DNA of 64,000 nucleotides from Arcobacter sp. CECT 8983 (GCF_004118855.1 NZ_PDKF01000003.1:62001-126000), one strand, 5' to 3'; shown: positions 52,831-63,407, numbered from the stretch's first letter. Notes: generated by a model from the sequence alone, not told the origin. Program-made: numbers and translations.

Positions 52831-54120
52831 ATGAATAGGTTTATATTAATTTCATCGATTGTTTTATTACTATCTCAATCAATTTTCGCCAATGAAAAAA
52901 AAGAAGAAGAGAACAATCAAACAAGATTCGAGTCTCTATCAAAATTAACACAAGTTATTGGGACTGTTGAAAAGTATTATGTAGATGATATCAAATTACA
53001 AGAGATTGTTGACAAAGCATTAAAAGGTCTTATGCAAGAACTAGATGCTCACTCAACTTATTTAGACAGAAAATCATCAAAAGAGATGAGTATTCAAACT
53101 CAAGGTGAATTTGGTGGTCTTGGAATTACTGTTGGTATGAGAGATGGAGCTTTAACTGTTATTTCTCCAATTGATGATACTCCAGCATATACAGCAGGGG
53201 TAAAAGCAGGTGATATTATTTTAAAGATTGATGATAGTTCAACTTTAAATATGACACTAGATGAAGCAGTTTCTCTAATGAGAGGGAAACCTAAAACAGC
53301 AATTGATTTAACTGTAGTTAGAGAAGGTGAAAATAAACCGATTAAAATTAATATCATAAGAGATATTATTAAAATTCAATCAGTGTTTTCAAAAACTATT
53401 GATAATGAAGATTTATTATATGTAAGAATCTCAAGTTTCGATAGAAATGTAACTTCAAATTTAAGAAAAGCTATTAAAGATAACCCAAAAATTAAAGGTA
53501 TTATCTTAGACTTAAGAAATAATCCAGGTGGTTTATTAACACAAGCAATTGGTGTTGTTGATTTATTTGTTGATGAAGGTATTATTGTTTCTCAAAAGGG
53601 AAGAAATAGTGCTGAAGAAGAGAAGTTTAATGCAACTATTGCTGAAACTATTACAGATGTTCCAGTTGTAGTTTTAGTTAATGGTGGTTCAGCTTCAGCT
53701 TCTGAGATTGTAAGTGGTGCTTTACAAGACCATAAAAGAGCTGTTATCATTGGAGAAAAAACTTTTGGTAAAGGTTCTGTTCAAGCTATTTTACCAATAA
53801 CACAAGATAGAAGTGAAAATATAAAAATTACTATTGCAAAATATTATTTACCAAGTGGTAGAACTATTCAAGCAACTGGGATTACTCCTGATGTGATTTC
53901 TCATGAAGGTGAAGTTGTTGCAGAAAAAAATGCAGAATTTAAGTTAAAAGAAGCAGATCTAAAAAAACATTTAGAAGTTGAACTTAATAAAGACAATGGT
54001 GTAAAAAAAGATAAAGAGAATAAAGAAGATAAAAAAACTTTAACAAAAGATGATATATCAAAAGATAATCAATTAAATACATCTATTGGTATTTTAAAAA
54101 GTTTAATTATAATGAAATAA
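52831..54120 (+). CDS. ctpA: Carboxyl-terminal processing protease (S41)
   Basis: Periplasmic serine protease. Signal peptide of about 20 residues (ending SIFA), N-terminal helical part, PDZ domain about 88-175 ([22 protein letters not shown]), and the S41 catalytic core with [15 protein letters not shown] (285-292, nucleophilic serine) and K314 in TFGKGSVQ. C-terminal lysine-rich tail about 380-415. 429 residues is the normal size. Next to purC, as I recall for C. jejuni Cj0511-Cj0512. Confidence 0.93.
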   Translation: MNRFILISSIVLLLSQSIFANEKKEEENNQTRFESLSKLTQVIGTVEKYYVDDIKLQEIVDKALKGLMQELDAHSTYLDRKSSKEMSIQTQGEFGGLGITVGMRDGALTVISPIDDTPAYTAGVKAGDIILKIDDSSTLNMTLDEAVSLMRGKPKTAIDLTVVREGENKPIKINIIRDIIKIQSVFSKTIDNEDLLYVRISSFDRNVTSNLRKAIKDNPKIKGIILDLRNNPGGLLTQAIGVVDLFVDEGIIVSQKGRNSAEEEKFNATIAETITDVPVVVLVNGGSASASEIVSGALQDHKRAVIIGEKTFGKGSVQAILPITQDRSENIKITIAKYYLPSGRTIQATGITPDVISHEGEVVAEKNAEFKLKEADLKKHLEVELNKDNGVKKDKENKEDKKTLTKDDISKDNQLNTSIGILKSLIIMK

Positions 54121-54134
54121 AAGGAACAACACAA

Positions 54135-54848
54135 ATGAATAAAACTGAGCTTTTATATGAAGGTAAAGCAAAAAGAATTTGGAAAACAGAAGATGAAACT
54201 CTTTTAATTTCTGAATTTAAAGATGATTTAACTGCGTTTAATGGTGAACTGAAATCTCAAGAAGAGGGAAAAGGTGCCTTAAACAATAAAATCTCTACAG
54301 AATTATTTAAATTATTAAATGAAAATGGGATTCAAACACATTTTGTTGAAATGCTTGATGATAATAATATGCTTCATAAAAAATGTAAAGTAATTTCTAT
54401 TGAGGTAATTATTAGAAATATTGCAACAGGTTCTTTAACAAAAAACTTAGGTATTCAAGATGGAACAGTTTTACCATTTACATTAGTTGAATTTGATTAT
54501 AAAAACGATGCTTTAGGTGATCCAAAAATCAATGATCAACATGCTTTAATTTTAGGTTTAGTTAATCACCAAGATGAATTAGACAAACTAAGAAGAGTAG
54601 CAAGAGAAATAAATGATATTTTAAAACCTTATTTCTTTGAAAAAGGATTAAAGCTAGTTGATTTTAAATTAGAGTTTGGTTATGACACTAATGGAAACAT
54701 AATTTTAATTGATGAGTTATCTCCTGATAACTGTAGATTTTGGGATGTAGAGTCAGGTGAGTCTATGGATAAAGATAGATTTAGAAAAGGAAAAGGCGGA
54801 CTTAAAGTAGCCTATGAAAACGTATTAAATAGAATTTTAAATAAATAA
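54135..54848 (+). CDS. purC: Phosphoribosylaminoimidazole-succinocarboxamide synthase
   Basis: Purine synthesis step 8: ATP-dependent joining of aspartate to CAIR, giving SAICAR. 237 residues, with LYEGKAKRI (6-14), [21 protein letters not shown] and [12 protein letters not shown], all PurC signatures. First of purC-purS-purQ, 16 bases before purS. Confidence 0.97.
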   Translation: MNKTELLYEGKAKRIWKTEDETLLISEFKDDLTAFNGELKSQEEGKGALNNKISTELFKLLNENGIQTHFVEMLDDNNMLHKKCKVISIEVIIRNIATGSLTKNLGIQDGTVLPFTLVEFDYKNDALGDPKINDQHALILGLVNHQDELDKLRRVAREINDILKPYFFEKGLKLVDFKLEFGYDTNGNIILIDELSPDNCRFWDVESGESMDKDRFRKGKGGLKVAYENVLNRILNK

Positions 54849-54864
54849 TAAGGAAAGAGATTAA

Positions 54865-55110
54865 ATGAAAGCAATCGTAAATGTAGCATTAAAACAAGGT
54901 GTACTTGATGATCAAGGTAAAGCGACTCATCACGCTTTAGATACTCTTGGGTTTAAAGAAGTTGTAAAAGACGTAAGAATTGGTAAACAAATTATTATGG
55001 AATTAAACTCTTCAAATGAAGAAGATGCTAGAAAAGAAGTTACAGAAATGTGTGAAAAACTTCTTGCTAATACTGTAATTGAAGATTATCAAATCGAAAT
55101 AATAGGTTAA
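54865..55110 (+). CDS. purS: Phosphoribosylformylglycinamidine synthase subunit PurS
   Basis: 81-residue subunit that bridges PurL and PurQ in the three-part FGAM synthase. Signature GVLDDQGKATHHALDTLGF and VRIGKQIIMEL. Four bases from purQ. PurL is not in this window. Confidence 0.96.
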   Translation: MKAIVNVALKQGVLDDQGKATHHALDTLGFKEVVKDVRIGKQIIMELNSSNEEDARKEVTEMCEKLLANTVIEDYQIEIIG

Positions 55111-55114
55111 TATT

Positions 55115-55786
55115 ATGAACGTATCTGTATTACAATTTCCTGGTACTAATTGTGAATATGACACAAAATATGCTTTTGAAAAACTAGGTTGTGAAGTTAC
55201 TATTATTTGGCACAAAGATAAAGAGATTCCAGCAAATACTGATTTATTAGTTATTCCTGGTGGATTCTCTTATGGAGATTATTTAAGATCTGGTGCAATT
55301 GCTAGATTTGCAAATATTATGGAATCAGTTCAAGACTATGCTGCAAATGGTGGAAAGGTTTTAGGTATTTGTAATGGTTTCCAAATTCTTTTAGAAGCAG
55401 GACTTTTACCTGGTGCTATGAAAAGAAATGATTCTTTACATTTTATTTCAAAATACAATAATTTAAAAGTTATTAACAATGATAATACTTTTCTTTCATT
55501 ATTAAAAAAAGATGAAGTTGTGAATATTCCTGTTGCTCACCACGATGGTAATTATTTTATTGATGAAGCAGGATTAAAAGAGCTTGAATCGAATAATCAA
55601 ATTCTTTTAAAATATTGTGATGAAAATGGTGAAGTTATGAACTTAAATGGTTCTGTTGCAAATATTGCAGGTATCTGTAACAAAGAAAAAAATGTATTTG
55701 GTCTTATGCCTCACCCAGAAAGAGCAATGGAAGATTTATTAGGTTGCGATGACGGTGTTTCAATGTTAAAAGGGTTCTTAAAATAG
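55115..55786 (+). CDS. purQ: Phosphoribosylformylglycinamidine synthase subunit PurQ
   Basis: Class I glutamine amidotransferase subunit delivering ammonia to PurL. 223 residues; nucleophile C86 in GICNGFQIL, and MPHPERA near the end with the catalytic histidine and glutamate. FPGTNCEYDT at the start is typical. Stop overlaps the next start by one base. Confidence 0.97.
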   Translation: MNVSVLQFPGTNCEYDTKYAFEKLGCEVTIIWHKDKEIPANTDLLVIPGGFSYGDYLRSGAIARFANIMESVQDYAANGGKVLGICNGFQILLEAGLLPGAMKRNDSLHFISKYNNLKVINNDNTFLSLLKKDEVVNIPVAHHDGNYFIDEAGLKELESNNQILLKYCDENGEVMNLNGSVANIAGICNKEKNVFGLMPHPERAMEDLLGCDDGVSMLKGFLK

Positions 55787-56985
55787 TGAAAAAAATAGTA
55801 GTATTAGTTTTTGTTTTATTTAGTTTAGTTTTCTCAAATGACTTTGTTAAAGAAGAGAGTTCTGTATTTAATAGTTCAAATGATAAAAATATAAATACTA
55901 TAAATAAATTCACTCAAGAAGAAAACTTAGCAACAGAAGGTGTTCAATATTCACCTTCTGTTGTTAGTAAAAATTTATACCTATCATATAAAAATTATCC
56001 AAATCATATTTACAAAAATCAAAGATTTGAAGTTGATGTAAAAGCTTTAATTACTAGAACTAACTATGATAGAATTGAAACACACTTCATAGATGGCATA
56101 AATATGTTACCTTTAAATGCTGAAAGTCAATGGGAATATGAAGGTGATGCTAAAAATGTATATATAAATAAATACTATTTCAAAGCTTATGATTCTAATT
56201 TTTTATTACCAACAATTGAAGTAAAACTTTTTGATAATAATATTTTAGTAGAGAGTAGAAAACTACTTCCTCCTAAGATAACTTTTTCAGAAATTGCAAA
56301 AGCTGATAATAGATTTTCTAATATAATTGCTAAAGAATTAAAAGTTTTAAATACTAAAGCAAAACAGTACACAAATAAAGAAGCCTTAGCTATTATTGAT
56401 TTGCAAGGTAGTTTTTCAAACTTTGAAGACTTTTATATAAAAGGCTTTGATGAACAAGGTGTTACGTTAATTGAAGATAACTATCCTTCTCAACATATGA
56501 TTTATTATGTAGTTATTCCTATTCATCAGAAATCAATTATTTTTAACTATTACAATACTGATTTAAAAAAATTAGAGAAAATAACTATACCTGTTAAGTT
56601 TGAAGAAGAACTTGTTAGTACTCAAACAGACTTAAATCCTAATAATTCTAGTTTTGAATTTTATAAAAAAGTTGCAATTGCAGTAATAGCAGTAGTATTC
56701 TTAGTTTTATTTATTTGGAAAAGATCATATATTTATTTGATTTTATTTTTAGTATTTGCAATTGCAAGTATGCTTTTTGCAATGCCAAATAAAAATATAA
56801 AATTAAAAGAGAATAGTGTAATTTATATTTTACCTACAAAGAATTCAACAATTTTCCAAAAAATGACAGATCAATCTTTAGTGGAAGAGATGAAAAGAAA
56901 AAATGGTTTTGTAAAAATCATGTTTAAAAGAGGTCAAGACAAATTCATTGGGTGGGTAAAGGAAGACGATGTTATCAAGAATTAG
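55786..56985 (+). CDS. Membrane protein with C-terminal SH3-like domain
   Basis: 399 residues: signal peptide (about 1-18), extracytoplasmic strand-rich region (20-290), two adjacent membrane helices (about 296-313 and 316-332) and a C-terminal SH3-like stretch (about 340-399, VIYILPTKNSTIF ... GWVKEDDVI). I recall an equivalent at this place in C. jejuni (Cj0515, between purQ and plsC); function unknown. Start is GTG, overlapping the purQ stop. Ends 17 bases into plsC. Confidence 0.8.
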   Translation: MKKIVVLVFVLFSLVFSNDFVKEESSVFNSSNDKNINTINKFTQEENLATEGVQYSPSVVSKNLYLSYKNYPNHIYKNQRFEVDVKALITRTNYDRIETHFIDGINMLPLNAESQWEYEGDAKNVYINKYYFKAYDSNFLLPTIEVKLFDNNILVESRKLLPPKITFSEIAKADNRFSNIIAKELKVLNTKAKQYTNKEALAIIDLQGSFSNFEDFYIKGFDEQGVTLIEDNYPSQHMIYYVVIPIHQKSIIFNYYNTDLKKLEKITIPVKFEEELVSTQTDLNPNNSSFEFYKKVAIAVIAVVFLVLFIWKRSYIYLILFLVFAIASMLFAMPNKNIKLKENSVIYILPTKNSTIFQKMTDQSLVEEMKRKNGFVKIMFKRGQDKFIGWVKEDDVIKN

Positions 56986-57658
56986 AGGAATAATTGTACT
57001 TATCCAATTTTCTATTACTGTTGCCATTGTCGTTGTCTCAATGTATCTTTTTAGAAGCAAAACCCATGAAATAATTAAAATTTGGATGAAAGTTCAAACT
57101 TATCTTTTAGGAATTAAACTAGAAATAGAAGGTGAGTTAGACGAGTCATGTGATATGGTTGTTATGAATCATCAAAGTCTATTAGATATTATCATAATGG
57201 AGCATATTCATAGTAGAAATTTAGCTTGGGTAGCTAAAAAAGAGATTACAGATTTATTCTTTTTTGGACATATAATTAAAGCTCCAAGAATGATCTCTAT
57301 TGATAGAGAGAATAAAGCAGGAATAATCCACCTTTTAAAAGAAGCAAAAGATAGACTTTCAAAAGGGCGTCCTATTGCTATGTTTCCTGAGGGAACTAGA
57401 AGTGATGGAAAACAAATGCTTAAATTTAAAGCTGGAGCCCAAATACTTGCAAATAAATTAAATTTGAGAGTTCAACCAGCAATTATCTTGAACACAAGAG
57501 ATATCTTAGATTCTCAATCACTTAAACAAAAACCAGGAGTTGTAAGAGTTAAATTTTTAAAACCAGTTCAAGCTCAAAAGGGAACTACTTGGTTTGAAGA
57601 TTTAGAAAAACAAATGAACGAAGAGTTTGAAAAAGAGAAAAAAAGAAATGACTCTTAG
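56969..57658 (+). CDS. plsC: 1-acyl-sn-glycerol-3-phosphate acyltransferase
   Basis: Inner-membrane acyltransferase making phosphatidic acid from lysophosphatidic acid. 229 residues: N-terminal helix, HX4D motif in MNHQSLLDI, PRMISIDRENKAG and FPEGTRSDG, the PlsC signatures. Overlaps the previous gene by 17 bases and crcB by 11. Confidence 0.93.
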   Translation: MLSRIRGIIVLIQFSITVAIVVVSMYLFRSKTHEIIKIWMKVQTYLLGIKLEIEGELDESCDMVVMNHQSLLDIIIMEHIHSRNLAWVAKKEITDLFFFGHIIKAPRMISIDRENKAGIIHLLKEAKDRLSKGRPIAMFPEGTRSDGKQMLKFKAGAQILANKLNLRVQPAIILNTRDILDSQSLKQKPGVVRVKFLKPVQAQKGTTWFEDLEKQMNEEFEKEKKRNDS

Positions 57659-58034
57659 TTGGCAAACTCTACTTGCAGTAGGATTAGGTGGCTTTTTAGG
57701 CGCAATTGCAAGGGCTTATACAGTTCATCTAACTAATAAACATTTTCCTGTAGATTTGCCAGTTGGAATATTACTTGTTAATGTTATTGGTAGTTTCATT
57801 ATAGGATGCCTTTTCGCAGTTATTGCTCATAATATGATTTCTGATATCACTAAATCATTTATAGCTACAGGTTTTTTGGGAGCACTTACAACTTATTCAA
57901 CATTTGCAATTGAAAGTTTTTTCTTGCTACAAAGCTCTTTTTTCCTTGGAATTACAAATATATTCTTAAATCTATTTGGCACAATTTTAGCCGCAGCAAG
58001 TGGCTATAAACTATTACATTTTCTAATTAAATAA
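57648..58034 (+). CDS. crcB: Fluoride exporter CrcB/Fluc
   Basis: Fluoride channel, a dual-topology dimer of the inner membrane. 128 residues with four helices; GGFLGAIARAY (about 11-21), NVIGSFIIG and GFLGALTTYSTFAIE are family hallmarks. ATG at 57648 is preferred to an upstream TTG. No fluoride riboswitch is seen before it; it overlaps plsC and is probably read from that transcript. Confidence 0.93.
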   Translation: MTLSWQTLLAVGLGGFLGAIARAYTVHLTNKHFPVDLPVGILLVNVIGSFIIGCLFAVIAHNMISDITKSFIATGFLGALTTYSTFAIESFFLLQSSFFLGITNIFLNLFGTILAAASGYKLLHFLIK

Positions 58035-58083
58035 ATTTCTCAATAAATTAAAAAATTAATTAAGCATTTTATATGCATATTAT

Positions 58084-58102
58084 GATTATAATTATCAATA
58101 TC
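58084..58102. promoter_or_regulatory. Fur box upstream of the AraC regulator
   Basis: GATTATAATTATCAATATC matches 15 of 19 Fur consensus positions, with both GAT and ATC ends intact. It lies 26 bases before the regulator's ATG. Confidence 0.65.
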
Positions 58103-58128
58103 TTATTAAAGGAAATTTACTTTTTTTT

Positions 58129-59094
58129 ATGAAAAAAATCAATTTAAAAGATTTAATAGAACTTGATGAAGAAATAAACCACCCTTTTTCAAGAAAAATC
58201 TCTGTATCAAATATTAAAAAAAAGTTTGGACGAGGTATTATAATAAAATATGATATTGGAAATGGTATAGCTATTTTTGCACGTAACTTTACTTTGAATG
58301 AAGATATTATATTAACTGAAGAGAGTGATATCCCTGGGGCATGTTTTATTTTCAATTTAGAAAATAATCTTACTTTTAACTACAAAGACAAAAAAGAGTA
58401 TATTTTAAAAAAGAATCACTTTTTTATAGAACTTGCTTCAAATAAATTTTATTGTGAAATTCCTATAAAAAAAGATGAACCTTTTTTAACTATTTTTTTA
58501 GCTGTTAAAGACACACTTTTTTTAAAACTTGCATCTTCAATAGAAAATATTCATGATTATATGAATAAAGCCTTTTGTCAAAGTTATTATATTCTAGAAG
58601 GTTTAGAAATTGATACTTTACAACTTGAATTATTTAATGAGTTTAAAGATAAAACTTATTTTGAAGATATTTTAAAAAATATATATTTAGAATCTAAAAC
58701 AACAAAGTTACTTCATTATAGTATTGAAAAAGTTAGTAAAAATTTGAATGCTCCTTTAGTAAACTTTAATAAGAATAGAATCTTATCTTTAGAAAGAGCA
58801 AAAGAGATGATTATGCAAAAATATGATGAAAAACTTTCAATAAAAGAAATTGCATATAAATCAGCAATAAATGAATGTTATTTAAAAAAAGATTTTAAAG
58901 AATATTTTGGAATGACAATTCATGAAATGCTTCAAAAAAGACGTTTAGAGATCTCTAAACAACTGCTACAAGAAGATTTTTGTGTAAAAGAAGTAGCTTT
59001 TAAAGTTGGTTATAAACACACAAGTAATTTTAGTAAAATTTTTAAAAAACAATTTAATATCTCTCCTGCAAAATATAAAAAACAATTTATATAA
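58129..59094 (+). CDS. AraC-family regulator (PchR-like)
   Basis: 321 residues: ligand-sensing N-terminal part (1-210; GNGIAIFARNFTLNEDI and PGACFIFNLENN resemble PchR) and an AraC DNA-binding domain (about 220-321) with two helix-turn-helix motifs, LSIKEIAYKSAINECYLKK and CVKEVAFKVGYKHTSNFSK, ending NISPAKYKK. PchR-type regulators activate siderophore receptor genes when the siderophore is present, and a TonB receptor gene follows directly. Fur box upstream. Confidence 0.9.
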   Translation: MKKINLKDLIELDEEINHPFSRKISVSNIKKKFGRGIIIKYDIGNGIAIFARNFTLNEDIILTEESDIPGACFIFNLENNLTFNYKDKKEYILKKNHFFIELASNKFYCEIPIKKDEPFLTIFLAVKDTLFLKLASSIENIHDYMNKAFCQSYYILEGLEIDTLQLELFNEFKDKTYFEDILKNIYLESKTTKLLHYSIEKVSKNLNAPLVNFNKNRILSLERAKEMIMQKYDEKLSIKEIAYKSAINECYLKKDFKEYFGMTIHEMLQKRRLEISKQLLQEDFCVKEVAFKVGYKHTSNFSKIFKKQFNISPAKYKKQFI

Positions 59095-59130
59095 ATAAAA
59101 TTTCTTTTTGAACTAATTACTTTCCTTTTT

Positions 59131-59166
59131 TTGACACTTTATATATTGATAGTTATTATCATAAAT
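59131..59166 (+). promoter_or_regulatory. Promoter and Fur box of the TonB-dependent receptor
   Basis: TTGACA (59131-59136), a 17-base spacer and TATTAT (59154-59159) form a near-ideal sigma-70 promoter. GATAGTTATTATCATAAAT (59148-59166) matches 13 of 19 Fur consensus positions and covers the -10 box, so iron-loaded Fur would block it. Confidence 0.7.
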
Positions 59167-59201
59167 GATATTGTTTTGCTCGTTTAATACAAGGAGTAAA
59201 A

Positions 59202-61277
59202 ATGAAAAAGAATCTTTTTCAAAAACATCTATCTATCACTATTTCTACTTTATTATTTACAAGTACCGCATTACTTGCTGATGATGTAGAAAAAATTGAT
59301 TCAGTTACAATTATAGGAAATGAATCATCAAATTATTTAAGCAAAGAAAAACTTTCATTAAATAGAACAAATATTAATATTGAAGATACTGCAAAATCAA
59401 TTCAAGTATTTAATGAAGATTTTATTCAAGATGCTCAAATTCAAAATATTGAAGATATAATAAAGATGTCATCAAATACAGTTTACACAGGTGATACTGA
59501 TGGAAAATCAACAAATATCTCAATGAGAGGATTTTCAGGAGTTCCTATTTTAATTGATGGTTTAATACTTACTAATAAAATAGCACATCCAGAAGTTTTT
59601 AATCTTCAATCAGTTGAAGTTCAAAAAGGTCCAGACTCATTACAATATGGACAATCAAGCCCAGGTGGATTAGTAAATTTAGTTACTAAAAAACCAGTTA
59701 AAGAAAACTTTACCAAAATAGAGTTTGCAGTAAATGATAATCCATCGTTTAGCCCAAAATTAGATATAGGTGGAAGTATAAATGAAGACAAGTCTTTATA
59801 TTATAGATTAATTTCTGTTTTTGAACATGACAAAGGTTGGACAAATAGCAATACAGATACAAATAAAATATTTATTGCACCTTCTATTAGTTATGATATA
59901 AATGACAATAATACCTTCACATTTGTTTCTGAATATACTAAAGAAAAAACGCCAACAGGTTTTGGTAGTAATATAAATAGTAAAGGAGAATTTGTAGCTT
60001 CCCTTGAACATGTTACTTCTCATCCAGATGAAGAGTATGAAAAAACACAAAAGGTTTTAGGTTTTGACCTTGATAGTAGTTTCAATTTATGGAACTCAAA
60101 TTTAAGATATAGGTATACTAATTTTGTAAGAGATTATGGGGATGTATATTTGCCTTTATTTTATAATGAAGCGACAAATGAAGTGACAAGATTTTCTGCT
60201 GATCAAAGAGGTGAGTTTGAAGAGCATGCTTTACAATATAGTTTAAATAAAGAGTTTACTATTTTTGGTAAAAAAAATAATCTTAGTTTAGGGGCTGATT
60301 ATAATAAAGCATATTCTAAAGGAACTTCACGTATTGCTTTATCTTCACTATCTAATATAAATTTAGCAAATCCTACTTATGAAGATAAAATAAAATCAAT
60401 TGATGAATTTAGTTCTGTTAGAGATATGTCAAGTGATAAAACATATGTTAAATCTTGGGGAATGTTTTTACAAGATAATATAGACTTAACAGATAACTTG
60501 ATATTCAATACAGGACTAAGATATAGTGAATCAAAACCACAAAATGGAAAAAAAAGTGATGCTTTAACTCCGTCTTTTGGATTAGTTTATAAAATTACTC
60601 CTCAAACCTCAGTTTATACAAACTATTCAGAATCGTTTACTCCTAATAGTAAATTAGATAAAAGTAATAATATTTTAGATCCTGAAGAAGGAAAAGGTTA
60701 TGAGCTTGGTATAAAACAAAAACTATTTAATGATAACTTTAATTTAACTGCTGCTTTATTTAGTATTGAAAAAGTAAATATAGCATTAAGTGATGACTCA
60801 ACTATAGATACAAATGATTATGTTGCAAGTGGAAAACAAACAAGTAAAGGGCTTGAAATAGATTTAGTTGGTCAAATTACAGATAACTGGTCTTTAGTAG
60901 CATCTTATGGATATACAAAAACAGAAAATAAGGACAATAATAATTTAGAACTAAGAAATATTCCAAGTCATACTGCAAATATTTTTACTACATATAATCT
61001 TAGCTCATTTAACTTACCAAATTTTTATGTTGGAGGAGGGGCTAGATATTTAGGAAGTAGATATGCAGATGATGCAAATACAATTAAACTTGATTCGTCA
61101 ATAATTTATAATGCCACAGTGGGTTATAAAAAATCTAACTGGAAAGTAAATTTAAGTATTCAAAATTTAACAGATGAGGAATATGTAGATGGTTCAGCGT
61201 CAGGTTCGACAAGCGATACAAGAGTTTATGTAGGAACACCAAGAACAATTATGGCAAATATTAGTTATAGCTTTTAA
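59202..61277 (+). CDS. TonB-dependent siderophore receptor
   Basis: Outer-membrane gated channel for ferric siderophores. 691 residues: signal peptide of about 26 residues, TonB box DSVTIIG (33-39), plug domain about 50-165 (NISMRGFSGVPILIDG, VEVQKGPDSLQYGQSSPGG), and 22-strand barrel with NYSESFTPN, GYELGIKQ and the C-terminal ANISYSF. FpvA/FhuE-like; which siderophore it takes is not predictable. It has its own Fur-controlled promoter and follows a PchR-like regulator. No siderophore synthesis genes are nearby, so it probably takes up siderophores made by others. Confidence 0.93.
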   Translation: MKKNLFQKHLSITISTLLFTSTALLADDVEKIDSVTIIGNESSNYLSKEKLSLNRTNINIEDTAKSIQVFNEDFIQDAQIQNIEDIIKMSSNTVYTGDTDGKSTNISMRGFSGVPILIDGLILTNKIAHPEVFNLQSVEVQKGPDSLQYGQSSPGGLVNLVTKKPVKENFTKIEFAVNDNPSFSPKLDIGGSINEDKSLYYRLISVFEHDKGWTNSNTDTNKIFIAPSISYDINDNNTFTFVSEYTKEKTPTGFGSNINSKGEFVASLEHVTSHPDEEYEKTQKVLGFDLDSSFNLWNSNLRYRYTNFVRDYGDVYLPLFYNEATNEVTRFSADQRGEFEEHALQYSLNKEFTIFGKKNNLSLGADYNKAYSKGTSRIALSSLSNINLANPTYEDKIKSIDEFSSVRDMSSDKTYVKSWGMFLQDNIDLTDNLIFNTGLRYSESKPQNGKKSDALTPSFGLVYKITPQTSVYTNYSESFTPNSKLDKSNNILDPEEGKGYELGIKQKLFNDNFNLTAALFSIEKVNIALSDDSTIDTNDYVASGKQTSKGLEIDLVGQITDNWSLVASYGYTKTENKDNNNLELRNIPSHTANIFTTYNLSSFNLPNFYVGGGARYLGSRYADDANTIKLDSSIIYNATVGYKKSNWKVNLSIQNLTDEEYVDGSASGSTSDTRVYVGTPRTIMANISYSF

Positions 61278-61407
61278 TAAAATTTTATATGAGGATTTAT
61301 TTGGTTAAATAACTTTATAATTTCCTCTATTTTATAAGTTTTAGCACTCATTTTTTTTAAGCTTCAAAAAGATATAATATCTGAAAATTATACATTAAGG
61401 ATTGATA

Positions 61408-61644
61408 ATGGGTATGCCAGGTGGAATGGAGTGGGTATTAATCGCTCTAGTAGTACTTTTACTTTTTGGTGGAAAGAAAATTCCAGAACTTGCAAAAGGT
61501 TTAGGTAGCGGTATTAAAAATTTCAAAAAAGCAGTTAAAGATGATGATGAAGAAGTAGCTTCAACTGATAAAAAAGAAGAAATTGAAAAAAAAGATGAAG
61601 AAGCTAAAGTTGAGTCAAAAAAAGACGAAACTAAAACAGTATAG
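61408..61644 (+). CDS. tatA: Sec-independent translocase protein TatA
   Basis: Pore-forming component of twin-arginine export. 78 residues: membrane helix [18 protein letters not shown], amphipathic helix [20 protein letters not shown], and a long acidic/lysine tail. Translation from ATG 61408 has AAGG 7 bases upstream; a TTG at 61402 is less likely. Alone without tatBC, as is usual here; argS follows 12 bases later. Confidence 0.94.
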   Translation: MGMPGGMEWVLIALVVLLLFGGKKIPELAKGLGSGIKNFKKAVKDDDEEVASTDKKEEIEKKDEEAKVESKKDETKTV

Positions 61645-61656
61645 TGTGAGTGAATA

Positions 61657-63246
61657 TTGCAAAATATAGTTAAGAATCATATTGAAAGTATATTAGAAAA
61701 AGAGGTTGTTCTAGAAAAACCTAAGGATATATCTCTAGGTCACTTTGCAACACCAGTAGCTTTCTCTTTAGCAAAAGAGTATAGAAAATCTCCAATGATT
61801 ATTGCAGAAGAGTTAGCTGCTAAATTTGCTGAGTCAAATCTATTTGAAAAAGTAGAATCTGTAAAGGGATTTATTAATTTTACTCTATCAAAAAGTTTTT
61901 TAGAAGAAGAATCAAATAAAGCATTAACTTCAAAAGATGATTTTGCTAAAGGTGAATCTCAAAATGAAAAAATACTTTTAGAGTATGTAAGTGCAAATCC
62001 TACTGGACCACTTCATATTGGACATGCACGAGGTGCAATTGCTGGAGATGCTCTAGCAAGAATAGGAAAGCATCTTGGATATGATATTACTACTGAGTAC
62101 TATGTAAATGATGCAGGTGCTCAAATGGATTTATTAGGTCTTTCTTTAGCTTTAGCAGGTCAAGAAAGTATCTTAAAGAAAGAAGTTGAATATCCTGAAA
62201 AATACTATAGAGGTGATTATCTTTTTGATATAGCAAAAGAAGTAGAGCAAGAATTAGGAACTGAAATCTTTAATGATGAATCAAGACAGATGGAACTAGC
62301 ACTTTTTGCAAAAGAAAGAGTTCTTGAGCTTATAAAAAAAGATATGGCTGATTTAGGTATTGTATTTGATAACTATGTTAGTGAAAAATCTCTTTACTCA
62401 TCTTGGGATAGTACAAAAGAAGTATTAGAGAAAAATGGTTCACTTTATGAAAAAGATGACAAACTATGGATTAAATCTTCAGAATTAGGGGATGATGTTG
62501 ATAGAGTTGTAGTAAGAGACAATGGAATTCCTACATATTTAGCTGGGGATATTATCTACCATAAAAATAAATATGATAGAAATTATGACAGATATATCAA
62601 TATCTGGGGTGCTGATCATCATGGTTATATTGCAAGGGTTAAAGCAGCTATTAAATTTTTAGGATATGAACCAGAAAAATTAGAAGTATTACTTGCTCAA
62701 ATGGTTCAATTATTAAAAGGTGGCGAGCCTTATAAAATGAGTAAAAGAGCTGGAAATGTTATTCTTATGTCTGATATTGTAGAAGAAATAGGAAGTGATG
62801 CTTTAAGATTTGTATTCTTAACTAAAAAAAGTGATACCCATTTAGATTTTGATATAGATAAATTAAAAAATCAAGATAGTTCAAATCCTATATTTTATAT
62901 TAATTATGCATATGCAAGAATTAATCAAGTTTTCAAAAAAGCTAATAAAAGTTTTGAAGATGTGTCAAATATCTCTTATGAAGATTTAAATGCAGATTCA
63001 TTAAACTTAGTTTATGAGTCTTTACTGTTACCAACAGTTTTAAGTGAAGCTTTTGCAAAAAGAGATATGCAAAAAGTAACTGATTATCTATACTCTTTAG
63101 CTTCATCAGTTCATAGATTTTATAATGATCATAAAATAGTAGGTAATGAAAGAGAAGATGAAATCTTAAAAGTATTAAGTCTGTGTTCTCTTACTATTAA
63201 AACAACATTAAATTTATTAGGAATAAGGCCTAAGGAGACAATGTAA
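61657..63246 (+). CDS. argS: Arginyl-tRNA synthetase
   Basis: Class I synthetase charging tRNA-Arg. 529 residues: N-terminal Add1 domain (about 1-90), [16 protein letters not shown] with HIGH at 120-123, KMSKRAGN (KMSKS loop), and a C-terminal DALR anticodon-binding domain. Start is TTG at 61657, without a strong ribosome-binding site. Downstream of tatA. Confidence 0.95.
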   Translation: MQNIVKNHIESILEKEVVLEKPKDISLGHFATPVAFSLAKEYRKSPMIIAEELAAKFAESNLFEKVESVKGFINFTLSKSFLEEESNKALTSKDDFAKGESQNEKILLEYVSANPTGPLHIGHARGAIAGDALARIGKHLGYDITTEYYVNDAGAQMDLLGLSLALAGQESILKKEVEYPEKYYRGDYLFDIAKEVEQELGTEIFNDESRQMELALFAKERVLELIKKDMADLGIVFDNYVSEKSLYSSWDSTKEVLEKNGSLYEKDDKLWIKSSELGDDVDRVVVRDNGIPTYLAGDIIYHKNKYDRNYDRYINIWGADHHGYIARVKAAIKFLGYEPEKLEVLLAQMVQLLKGGEPYKMSKRAGNVILMSDIVEEIGSDALRFVFLTKKSDTHLDFDIDKLKNQDSSNPIFYINYAYARINQVFKKANKSFEDVSNISYEDLNADSLNLVYESLLLPTVLSEAFAKRDMQKVTDYLYSLASSVHRFYNDHKIVGNEREDEILKVLSLCSLTIKTTLNLLGIRPKETM

Positions 63247-63247
63247 A

Positions 63248-63367
63248 ATGAAATGGTTTATTATTATATTTGTTATAATTGTTGGTGTTGCGATACTTAC
63301 TGATAACATGGGTGGAGCAAGGGATGCAACATCAAATTATAATAAACTTTTAACAGGTAGGGGTTGA
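63248..63367 (+). CDS. 39-residue single-pass membrane peptide
   Basis: ATG one base after the argS stop, with AAGGAG 8-9 bases upstream inside the end of argS, opens a 39-codon frame ending in TGA. It starts MKWFIIIFVIIVGVAIL (one membrane helix), followed by a small polar tail with glycines (DNMGGARD, LLTGRG). Good ribosome-binding site, hydrophobic composition and the terminator just behind it support a real gene. Family unknown. Confidence 0.6.
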   Translation: MKWFIIIFVIIVGVAILTDNMGGARDATSNYNKLLTGRG

Positions 63368-63371
63368 TTCT

Positions 63372-63407
63372 AAAAAAGGGAAGATATTAAATAATCTTCC
63401 CTTTTTT
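63372..63407. terminator. Bidirectional terminator between argS unit and rsfS
   Basis: AAAAAAGGGAAGAT (63372-63385) and ATCTTCCCTTTTTT (63394-63407) form a perfect 14-pair stem with an 8-base loop; T on one side and A on the other make it work in both directions. Confidence 0.9.
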
